In this document: in pieces, positions 29,462 through 41,400 of the stretch | How positions within the stretch are numbered: position 1 is the stretch's first letter | Layout of the letters: each line of letters starts with the position of its first letter | Source of the DNA: Agapetus fuscipes | Lineage: Eukaryota > Arthropoda > Insecta > Trichoptera > Glossosomatidae | NCBI GenBank assembly: GCA_951799405.1 | Contig: OX637345.1 | Coordinates: 12,524,001-12,588,000 of the forward strand | DNA: 64,000 nucleotides | Reading direction: 5' to 3' | Translations under genes and position numbers: made by a program | The notes under the pieces: model-generated | Told to the model about the DNA's origin: nothing | What the model saw: the letters and a program-made list of their open reading frames with translations, nothing else | The model's database searches: none

Positions 29462-32400
29462 GTCAGTCTACTTCATACAATTTTCACGGACAAACCGCAC
29501 ATTTTCGCTATCGATTTTTCCTGCACATAATAATAATTAGATTTTTTTGTAAAGGTTCGCCGTACGATACGGTTGTCGGTTATTGTAAAGGTTTACTGTT
29601 ATTTTCGCTCTTTGCTTTATGTATTGTAAACTTAAAGTACCGGCCGGAGAAATAATCAACAGACCATGGAATAATTTTAAACCTAAGAGTGCGGTAAATT
29701 TTAACTGAGCACTCTTCTTCTTTATTCATGCTAAATTACTTAGGAAATATGAATTGAATGAATTATTACGTACACAAACAATAGTTATTTACTCATTTTC
29801 ACGATAAAAGTATTGTTATCAATTAATAATAACAATATAAGTTGTGAATACGCCAAACAAGTAATCTTTAAGTATTTTTTTGCTTTATCAAAAATATTAA
29901 TAAGTTAATTGCTAATGATTATAATATAATAGTAGCTTATCTATTTATTACTAAACCAATAAAAAAAATGGCAATTGTATAAATATTATCAGTATTTACT
30001 GGTGCCATTAGTTTTACCCGTTTGGCCACTCTTCATTTTTTGGCCATCACCGCTGTTGTGGCCACTGCCACTGAGTTGGCCACTACCTAACGGCATACCT
30101 AAAACATAATTTTATTGTTAGTCGATGCCACTGATTTGGCCACTCCCCCTTTTTTGTTACTGATTTGGCCGCTACCACTGTTGATGGCAGAGGACAACTC
30201 TGCCACTGTTTTGGTCTCTGTTCTCTTTTACTCACTGTTTGAGTCAGTACTCAGTATCCCTCTTTTTTTGCACTGACCCTCTTATCCTCTAACCCTAATT
30301 TCACGACTACCACTGATTTGGCCAGTGCCCCTATTTGTTATCAATGATTTGGCCACTCTCCCTGTTTTGGTCACTGCCTCTCCACTGAACTTCTTGTCCA
30401 CTGCCCCTACTTTGACCCCTGCTACTGTATTGACCACTGCCACTGTTTTAGGTACAGCGTGTGCTTTGTAACTGCTCCCCCTCCCCCCACCTCCTTCCTT
30501 TTTTATTTTTGATTTGGCCACCACCCCTTTCGACTCATGATCCTTACGGACAACTGCCTCTTATTGGCTATTTATTCTTCCATTCTGACCACTACTCCAA
30601 CTCTGATTTGCATTTAATTATTCATTGTAGGTATGTTTTTCAGGTACCTATGTTTATAAAATATATTTTTTTCTCCTAAGTATTTTTTAACTCTAAAGAT
30701 TTTTTTTCTTCATTTTAAACCCTTTTATTATTATAGATACAGTATATAATATGGCCACTGTCCTCGGAAAAGAGCGCCGTTTTTGTGTGTGTCACACCTC
30801 AAGGGCCCTCTCAAATAACGGATAAGATTTTTTGTAAAGATGCGTCTTTAGTGCTCCTTTAAAGACACCAACAGTTTCCGCCTTCCTCACATTAGGTGGT
30901 AGTCTGTTCCACTCCATTGGGCCCGCAAACCGGAAAGCACGGTCCCCAAAATTAGTGCGTGTCTGACGTGACGGCTGGACTAAGTCAACCACCCCACACT
31001 CCGCAGATCTGAGAGTTTGGCGTCTCAAATCTGTCTCAACACGTGAGAACTAATATATCGGTATGAAGCTGACCATCCAAACTGTAAAAATGGTTCACCT
31101 TGTCAATTTCACTTCTGTTTTAGACAGCGACAAAATTTGCAGCGTATATGTTTATTTGAGATTTGGGTTTTTATTTTGCAAGTACACATCTGTAAGCACT
31201 TACTTACATGTGTCTTACTTGTCGGAATTCATGTAATATGAATTTTAAATGTAAATGTATCTTTGCAACTTAAATTATAGATGACAGATACAGACCGGTC
31301 CGTAGTTCAGTGGTAACACTTCGGACTCTGAATGGAAGGTTGTCGGTTCGAATCCTGGCGGAGCAAAAAAAAATCATATTTTCAAATTTGCTCTTCGCTG
31401 GGTTGAAAAATTCATAAACCTTTACCAAAGACCGGTCATCAAAAGGTCCATCCAGCCTTACAGCAACTGGGTCTTGCTTGAGAATTGGCGCTTTCTAGAG
31501 CGACGACCAAGCTCGCAGAGGGCTCTTGAGGTGTGATACACACAAAAACAGCGCTCACCAAATAAATCGGCCTAATTTAATTTTATTTTTTTAATACCTA
31601 GGGTACTATAGTAGGCGTTGCACGCTTCTGTGTACATTTTCTAGCGTATAGATTTTTCTCACCGGGGCGTTTCTAAAAGTGAAATTGTCGATACGCCTGT
31701 TCGATATTATAGCTAACAGAAGATACCGACAATAAATATAATTACATATATTGTTTACTCGCTAATTCCCGTTATTTTCAACCTTACTTTTGCTTTGACT
31801 GACAAAAATGTGAAATCTCAAAAACGAAAATTTCATGTTATAAAAAAAAAAAGTTTTTTTTTAAAGAAATCCTGTGCGGGAGACTCCCTAGATTTGAGAG
31901 ACTCTAGGGGTATATGACACTTTTTTTAGTGCCGCAGAGGTGTTGCGTACCTACGAGCTTGGTCGTCGCTACAAAGCGCCAATACTCAAGCAAGTAAGGG
32001 GGCCGGCCTCACACCAGCCACTCTCAGTTGAAGTGGGGGTGTCCCAGCTCCCGGGGGGGCTGGTTCTCATTTCTTGTGAAGGCTGAGTAAACCTTGAGAT
32101 CGAATACCAATTGAGCTATCGACCTTTTTACGAGCTTGGTCGTCGTCGCTACAAAGCGCCAATTCTCAAGCATCACCCAGTTGCTGTATGGCTTAATGGA
32201 CCTTTGAATCAAATCAATTTCCTTTGGTTAAACCTAGATTGATCAAATATTCAGAAAACCTGCAAAATAATTTCGGGATGGGTTCGGGGTGGGCAATTCA
32301 TTCGAGTCTCCCTGCATCACATAAATCATTTAATAAAGGAAGTTCTTCATAAGTAAGTACGAAAACTTCTTCAAAGAAATTACAGGAATTTTTTATGGAC

Positions 32401-35400
32401 AGTCGGCGAAAATCACACGCTCCCTTTTGCCAAGTTGATTGTAAAGGCGCCGCCGGGCGGCGTGTTCCCATTCCACGACCTAAAAGGAATGTTCACTCAG
32501 AAATGCACACGGAAGTATCATACCCTAAATCTGCCGTTATTGTTTCTTACACTTTATGGTCTTAGCAAAAAAGTGACAGTAATGAAAAAAATCAAGCATG
32601 TTTATTAATTTTTTATCTTAATTATAAAGTTTAAACAAAATATATAACTTAAAAATTGCGACCACAAAAAAATATTTAAAAAAAATACGTTTTTTTCACT
32701 TCTGTAGCTACTTTCTCGTGTGTGCTATGTTTTGGAAATATTTTTTTTCATTCTATTTATAGAACTATACATTGTCTAGTGTAGTATCGAAACCGTTTTT
32801 TTATAATGTCAATAGTTTTTGAGTAAATATGGAAAAACTGAAACTACTTGATGAATTAAATTTTTTCCGTGTGCTTGTCTGAGTAAACATTCCTTTTAGG
32901 TCAAGGAATGGGAACACGCCGCCGGGCACTGTTAGTTTTCTATACTTTCCTTTTCGATAAGAGATCGGTGTCCCAGTGGGCAGGGAAGGTGCACGACCTA
33001 CGCGCGAACAGGTTGTGACGACTGACGACCACATGCTCAGATCCACAACTGGTTATTTAGCGTGCTACGGGTACTCCTAAACTTGATGATTGTAAACAAC
33101 AGCTGTCACTGTCTCTCTCTAGAACCTGTGCACTGTTACTCATAGTCGTCAATAAATCAATGGGCTATCGCCTCTACAACTTTCGATACGAAATAAGTTC
33201 CGCTTATTTTAGACAACCCTTAGATTTTGTAGGGTTTGTGTATTCACACAGTGAAAATTAAATTTATTTAAAATAAAATTATTTTTTCTTTAACGTAGTT
33301 TATTTTTCATCTTTATTGTACCTATACCTATCTATTTATTTGAATTTATAAAATTTTGATCTATGGTTTGTTCTTAATAATTTTAATTTGACATACATCA
33401 CTCTTGATAATGACCTGAATATTGATGGTCGAAAGTGCTCGAGATATAAAATATTGTTGTGAAAATTAAACTACGTTAAAGAAAAAATAATTTTATTTTA
33501 TATAGACAACCCAGTTCAAAGGCAAATAAATATTTTGTTATCCGACCGGTCCGTAGTTTAGTGGTAACACTTCGGACTCTGAATGGAAGGTTGTGGGTTC
33601 GAATCCCGGCGGAGCACAAAAAATATACCATTTATATTTTCAAATTTGTTCCTCGCCGGGTTGAAAATTTCATAAACCTTTACCAATGACCGGTCACTGA
33701 AGGGCCATCCAGCCTTACTACAACTGGGTGTTGCTTGAGAATTGGCGCTTTGTAGCGCCGACGAACAAGCTCGTAAACATGTCAATAGCTCAATTGGTAG
33801 AATGCTCGCATTCCATGCCGAGAGCAAGGGCTCGATCTCAAGGTTTACTCACAAGAAATGAGAATCAGCCCCCCCGGGAGCTGGGAACCCCCACTTCAAC
33901 TGAAATTGGCTGGTGTGAGGCCGGCCCCCTTACCCGTAAAAATAAATAGGTCCAGAAGCCACATGCGACCCCTTCGGGGATAACGCAGGCAAGAAGTTAC
34001 ACTATATGTGTAGCTGGGTTGCGTTTTTGGTTGGTGAAGTCCAGGACCATCTCAAGGGCGCCATGGCTTCTTGAAAATAGCAATGTCCTCAGCCCTTTTC
34101 TGGAGGTGGTGGTGGGCTGGTTTATTCCAACATTGACGGAAAAAATGTACCCAGCCACCGCAAAGCTCCTGTCTGCAAAATTTGACGTGTTTGACTTCAT
34201 TGACAGACCCACCCTGTTGGAGGGCTACAGATTGTATATGCCTGACGACCACACCCGAGGGCGAGGATATGATTTATTTCATGTGCCGAAAAACAGTACT
34301 GATGTCGTGGTTCAACACTCTGTGACTCGGAGTATACAGCTCTTAAATAAATAATTAGTCTAATATAGACATTTTTGAGTGTAATTTATTAATATTTAAA
34401 AATATATCAATAGAGTTCCTCCCAGCGTGTTGATAGCTGTGAGGGTGCACTGTAGTTAGGGTAACCTGTATTGTGCACAATAAAATGATGATATGGAGAA
34501 ATAGTGGCACAGCATGCTGCGCTCTAGCACTCTTCTAGGTCCTGCTTTTGAAAAAACGATATCACTCACAGTGATCGCTATAAGTCGAGTAAAACAATCA
34601 TTAGCGAAGAGTTAATGACCGGAAATACGTTGTACGTAGCAGCGCATAGTACACTTTGTGTTTCTTTAATGTTTACTCCGTGTATACTGTATAGGCAATG
34701 AAACCAACGCAGGCAATCAATATCCTAATAGGTACCTACTACGAAAAAATGTCCATTGACAGAATGTCCACTGACACTATACCCATTGACAAATCGCACG
34801 CTTTATAATAAAGAGCAATAACTCAAAAAATTAGAATGTTGGGAAATCACATTTGAAGTTTAGACAACCAGTACAACTTGTATGGGATGAAAATGGCGAC
34901 AGATGTTTTATCTCGGTCATATTCGCCCAAATTGAACGGCTGTCGCATTCTACCTATTCATCTCGCATTGTTCTTGCGTTTTATTACAAAATCTCGTTTT
35001 TCCAAATTTTTGAGTTATTGCTCTTTATTATTAAACGTGCGAAATGTTCACGCGACAAAATGTCCACCAACATAATCTCCACCTGACAAAATGTCCATTG
35101 ACACTATTCCCACCAACACAATGTCCATTGACAAATGTCCACGTGACAAAATGTCCATTGACACTATTCCCACCGACACAATGTCCATTGACATATGTCC
35201 ACGTGACAAAATGTCCATTGACACTATTCCCACCAACACAATGTCCATTGACAAAATATGTCCACGTGACAAAATGTCCATTAACACTATTCCCACCAAC
35301 ACAATGTCCATTGACAAATGTCCACGTGACAAAATGTCCACGTGACAAAATGTCCATTGACACTATTCCCACCAACACAATGTCCATTGACAAAATATGT

Positions 35401-38400
35401 CCACGTGACAAAATGCCCATTGACACTATTCCCACCGACACAATGTCCATTGACATATGTTCATGTGACAAAATGTCCACCGACATAATGTCCACCTGAC
35501 AAAATTTCCACGCGACAGAATGTCCAACGACAGAATGCCCACCGACATAATGTCACTTCGTTTTTTCCCAATCATACTTCTTGGATGGTCCATTCCTACT
35601 GTATGGACTTTACTAATTTCACTTCACTCACCGTCCAGGCTTCACTTGCATACATCAAAGTGGATATTTTTTAAAGATTCTGGTTCCTGGCGATGCAAGC
35701 GGTAGCACCCAGCACACACCTGCCTTTCATTATTCTCCTTTCAAATTCACCGATCATTCTTCAAACCACTCTGATGTATGGAAGTGAAGCCTGGACGGTG
35801 AGTGAAAGTTAAATTAGTAAAATCCATACAGTGGAGATGGACTACCTAAGGGGCCGTCCATAAATTACGTCATCGATTTTGGCCGATTTTCGACCCCCCC
35901 CTTCCCCCTTACAATCATCCTATAGTCATTATATAATGACCCCCCCCCCTCTTGCTGTAATAATGGATGAGCTTAATAGTTAATAATGTTATATTACTTA
36001 CATAATATTTTGTAGAAATTGGTATTTACAAGAACGACGTCACTTTTGGTACCGTACATCATTTGCCATCATCCGCAGACCAGACACCCCCCCCCCCCTC
36101 CCCCCTTTAATGCGAATGACGTAATATATGGACACCCCTAAGAAGAATGATTGGAAAAATTCGGAGGGACATTATGTCGGTGGGTATTCTGTCAATGGGC
36201 ATTTTTTCGTGACACGTAGGTATTAATACGAGTGTGTTAACTTTGTTTTAAAATATTTTTTTTTGTACTAAAAATGTCAATAATGTGTGTACTGAAAGAA
36301 AACATGACACAAAAAAAGCAAACATTTCCATATTCTATAATTTACTCGTATGTGTACGCCCACAAGTAGACACGTGTATGTTTGCGCTTACATAATACAC
36401 TGTTACATAATTACATGTGCACTTGCAAAATCAAAAATCAAAACTCAAATCTAAAATTAACATAACCTACTGCAACTTTTCTATATCGATACCTTAAAGG
36501 TAAAACTGAATAAGTGGCATATTAATCTAACATGGGTTCCTCAGATTGATGCACTTTTTCCTATTTTCTACGTGAAAAAACATTAACAATGTAAAAATCC
36601 TGTAGTTTAGAAGTTTGTCATGAGCGCTGCCTCATAACTAGTTCACTTACTATGAGAAGTTACACCCAATAAAATGTTTTATCCACGATTTTTCAGTGTC
36701 AGTGAATCAGCACTTGTTCAGTTTTACCTTTAAGGTGGCGATATGATGTGAAAATAAAAATGCGGAAACCTATACGTTGTTATTCACACACAGCAAATCC
36801 ATGGCTCAACCGCCACCTAACGTGAATTTTCTATACAAAAAAAACGAAGATAATCTGTGGATCAAATGTTATGTGAATAACTCTGATAGGTAATAGTTAT
36901 AAAAATGCAACTTAATCCGGTCGATAGCTCATTTGGTAGAGTGCTTGCATTCCATGCCATGAGCTCAGGTCCGAATGCCACCGAGGGTGTCAGAAATGAT
37001 TTCCCATTTCGGTGTTTATTTTAAACCCCAAAATAAAATACCGGCAAGGCTTACTGAGCATTCACAAGAAATGAGTACCAGCCCCCTCGGGAGCTGGGAA
37101 ACCCCTACTTCAACTGAAATGGTTGGCGTAAGACCGGCCCCCTTACCTTTAAAAATAAATAGATTCAACCCGCTACATGCGACCCCTTCGGGGATAACGC
37201 TTCAAAAAGTTGCACTATATGTGTAGCTTACTTGCGTTTGCGTTTTGCGTTGCAATCGATGGGCTCAACCGCTAAACAGATTTTGACATGAATATTACGT
37301 CAAGAGATGGATCGTGTGAAGTTTGTTATCGATCGCATCAAAAAACATTAATTTCACATTTTTGTATATTTTCCCCCGGTAATGGCGTGGGGCTGTCCTC
37401 CTTATCTGTAAAAATACATGTAGGTATTCCAAATGCTGAACTTGCTTAAAAACATTAACTGAAGTGGTTGGCATAAGGCCACCCCTCTTACCTGAATAAA
37501 TAAATAGATTCCACGCACCATTCCACGCAATATAGGAAGAATAGCAAAGAACAAGCGATTGACGTTGGATCTGAGAATGGCGGTACACAATGGCATATTG
37601 ATACCGACTTTGATGTATGGAAGTGAAGCATGGACAGTGAACGATAGCGAAGTAAGTAAAGTACTCGTATGTACGGTGGAAATGAAGCATTTGCGAAGCA
37701 TGACAGGAAAAACTGAGGGATAGAGTTAGGAATGAATGGGTAAATAAATAATGTAATTTGAAAGAGGATGGGAAAGTTAAGGTACAAAAGAATGTGATGA
37801 GATGGTTTGGGCATGTGGAAAGAATGGATGATGATAGGCTGACAAAGTATGTATACAGAGATAGTGTGAAAGGAAAAAGAGGTACTTAAGGGACGACCGA
37901 GAAAAGTATGGAGTGATCAGATTGTGAAAGAATGGGATGTACAAAGCGAGCGCAAAAGAAGAAAATGCATGAAAAAGGTGATGGATATGAATGAATTGAA
38001 AGAGGTATGTAAGGATAAGAAGAAATGGAGGCAGCTCTGCAGAGGCTCTGGCCACCCCTAGTGGAATGGCGACAGAGTTACAGTTACAGTTACATGCGAC
38101 CTCTTCGTGGGCTAAAAGTTGCACTACATGTGCAGCTTAGTTGCGTTAACTTGAAGGTTTTCCATTATTTACCTACCTACATTTTCTGGGTTTAACTCTT
38201 ATCGTACATAATCTCAGTTTATCTATTACCAGATAGCGATAATAAAATTATTAAGATAATGAAGAATTTCGTCAACATGAATTTTTATGGTGGACAACAT
38301 TATCATGGTTATTTATGGAAATCACTCTAAACTAGGGACGAGCACTCCGTTGAGGCCAAAACAGCCAACCAACGTTAATATATATTACTTTTCAGATTTT

Positions 38401-41400
38401 TCAATTTTCAAAAATATGTGGCTCTATTTCTTGAGATATAATACATACTATGGGACACAGTTGTTCCCATCCCTATCTAAATCTAAGCTGCAAAGATATA
38501 TATCATCTAAGATTCATATTAAACGCATTCCCACAAGCAGACATGTATAATTTCGCGCTAACACATGCCGCATGTGGACCTACAATATAAAAACCCAATC
38601 TCAAATGAACATAAGCCCTGCAACTCAGGGTAAACAGGGGTGACATCACTGACATCGGCAAAGTGATACATTTTTACAGTATGGGTGGTCAGCCTCATAC
38701 CAACCTGTAAATCAAGGAATATCCTATCAAACACAAAAATCAGGTTTCCTGTGAAATCCTATGTTTTCTTGCTTTCTCTCTTATGTGTTTGCCACGTTGT
38801 TTCAAAAGAATGCCTTTTTTCTTTAAAACTTGTCAATTTCACCGAACAAAACACATAAAAAAAATTATAATGCGTGCGCATAGCGTTCACGCAGGAATGA
38901 ATTTCAAAGCTGCCAACATTCTGGAAAGATTTCGTAGTTTCAACCAAGTTTTTTTTTGTTTACAATGAAACATTACTGTGAAGATCTTTGTTCTCTTTGC
39001 TGTAAGGCTGGATGGACCTTTGGTGACCGGTTTGTGGTAAGGGTATATGAATTCAAAAATATAAGTGGTATTTTTTTGTGCTCCGCCGGGGTTTGAACCC
39101 GCATTCTTCCATTCACGAGTCTGAAGCGCTTACCACTAGATAGACTAGACTACGCACCGGTTGAATGTCATTTGTGATTAGTGCCGACTCCAGGGTCCAT
39201 ATATGCTACTTTAGTGATGTGAACTGTCGTTATGTAACCGGTGCGGTGTTATTTCACTGATACATTATTTTACGCGTTTGTTTACGTTTATATTTAGTAA
39301 GTAGGTAGATCCTGCGAGCGCGCACCGGCACACTGGCGGTATATATTTAGAAATTAGCCAAAGTCTAGGTACATTGCAAAATAACTATCATTCCCGCAAA
39401 GTATTCATATGTTTTTCCTCAAAATCTATCAACATAATATGAACGTTCAAAAAAGTAACTTTAATATAGAAATAAATAACGTTACCAAGATGTACGTATT
39501 AGATTTATGCTCACAAGTAAACACGTTCGTTGTCTTGTTAGCGAGCCTTACAAAATGCTACACATAGCTTATGTTCATTTGAGATTTATTTTTATTTTAC
39601 AATTTAAGCAATAACTGCTTGCGGGGACGCTTTTAATATGAGTATTGTTTGTTAATGTATCTTTGCAACTTAGATTAAAAATAAATATTGTTATGTAAAT
39701 AGTAGGTATAAACAAAATAAATAGGGAAGGTGCATATAGATTCTAGCTGTAGGATGAATTATTATTAAGTACGTAGAGTAAGGAAATATTTTGTAAGTAA
39801 TAATTGCATTCGAAGCTTTTGGAATATCATAGACGTTTCCAGGCGAAATTAAGTTCTAGAAAGTTTGATAGCCATAGCTATAAAAGGCGCAACTCGCCTG
39901 CAGGCGAGTCAGTCCCCAAGTACTAGTAGCCTTTACAGGCCAAGACAGCGAAAGTGAACTATCATGTGAATTGTAAAATAAATTACTTTAAAATAAATAT
40001 CCGGCAGTTTTAATCAAGAAGACCAATATTTAACTTAAAAAAACATTAGAACCCTAAAAACACAACAATATCGTATCCTTTGGACATAAACCAACTAAAT
40101 CAATGTACCTACCAGTGGAGTGCCCCTGTTTTAACATTAAGTAAACTTAACTCGATTCCGTAAATTGAAAAAATGTACGAATACAAAATCTCTCTCCAGG
40201 CGTGCTTGCCAATATTCTATACATTTTCTTAGTTACGCAATAGAGGTGAGTTTCACGTAATTGTTTTATACTCGGTGCACAAAACTCAGAAGTAAAAGTT
40301 ATTGAACTGTAGATGGCATTATTTTTAAGCGTCATCAGTCACCGTTATCATCATCATCTGATGTAGTTTAATCATGCAGAAGTATCTAGTTATTGAATTG
40401 AATTAATGACGCTCAGTGTGAAAGGTCATCGAGGCGTGTAAGCTATAATCCCACAACCAGCGAGCGAATGAATAATATCACAGTGATGATTGTACTCAAA
40501 AGTATCTGATACTCTTAATAACTGTTATTCGAAACGTGTATAAGTTAAATGTCAAAGTAAAAAATGATAATGATAAAAAAATGATGATTGTAAAGGTGAC
40601 ATTGACTGCAATTTTATCAATATTGCCTGCTTAATAATAATAATCTATCAAAAGCTCAGTATTTTAAATTATAAAGATTTACATAAAGCCGAAGTATCTG
40701 ATTCACAGATAACATAGAAATAATATAATATAACAAATAACATGTTACACAAGGCAAACTGATAATTCGAAGTCGTAATAACAAATAACAAAGACAATAC
40801 CACCTCGTACTAACAAAGGATTTGACACAAATTCCAAAACTAAAAAAATGTGACCCTACCCGGACGAGTTGTTAGGAAAAAGTAAAACTAATATTTTGTT
40901 GCTTGTTGCTAAGGTCCCTAGTCACATACAGGGCTATTCTTAGACATTGTAGTCGCCCGTTGAGTCTACGCTTTGACAAACTAATGATGCATTTGTATGA
41001 AGACCTGTCAATCTAAGATGGCCGCCAGTGAACAGCTGATTACAGTCTTCATACAAAAACTACCAAAATTCGGTAGGTAAGAATGACCCTGGTCATGAAA
41101 CTTCCAGGCGAGGCATCATTAGTTTGTCAAAGCGTGGGCTCAACCGACGACTAAAATGTCTAAGAATAGCCCCGTTAGAAACTTAATTAAAATATTTCTT
41201 ATTTTTTACCAATTTTCCTACGCAACAAAATAAATAAGTGAATAATAAAACTAAGGATTAGGTACAGTTTCTAAACGAGTCACGGATAACCTCCCAATGC
41301 AGCTGCTCGCTCATTAAATCAGTCGCAGTATCTTTATCTGTATTTGATACTTAGCAGTTAGTTCATCTCTATTGTCCAGTTGTATTAGTTCATACTTATA

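Larger units (their letters stand above)
34735..36230. mobile_element. Foldback element with minisatellite arms
   Basis: Ends cgaaaaaatgtccattgaca (left) and the reverse complement cgaaaaaatgcccattgaca (right) are inverted. Second inverted pairs: tcccaatcatacttctt (35565) with aagaagaatgattgg (36140), and 35594-35660 with 35765-35832. Two MITEs sit inside. Confidence 0.72.

Noticed and set aside
30282..30524. 80-codon minus-strand ORF
   Set aside because: Lies in the degenerate ttggccact satellite.
31293..31365. tRNA-like sequences with A and B boxes in many places
   Set aside because: They are SINE heads: each continues into a shared SINE body, stems do not pair fully, and copies are diverged. 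No bona fide tRNA gene is claimed.
34052..34252. Minus-strand ORF with FADRSFAVAG-like words (33997-34212)
   Set aside because: Resembles the LINE signature, but the plus-strand frame through the same DNA has a better LINE-like C-terminus; the resemblance is probably chance.
34853..35086. 65-77 codon ORFs here and at 50155-50352
   Set aside because: Both fall inside copies of the tcgcacg MITE; shared frames reflect shared non-coding DNA.
35031..35499. 151-154 codon ORFs on both strands
   Set aside because: Produced by the stop-free 60-bp minisatellite; the peptides are simple repeats.
37295..38124. Several 99-131 codon minus-strand ORFs
   Set aside because: Antisense shadows of the plus-strand LINE relic at 37517-38091.
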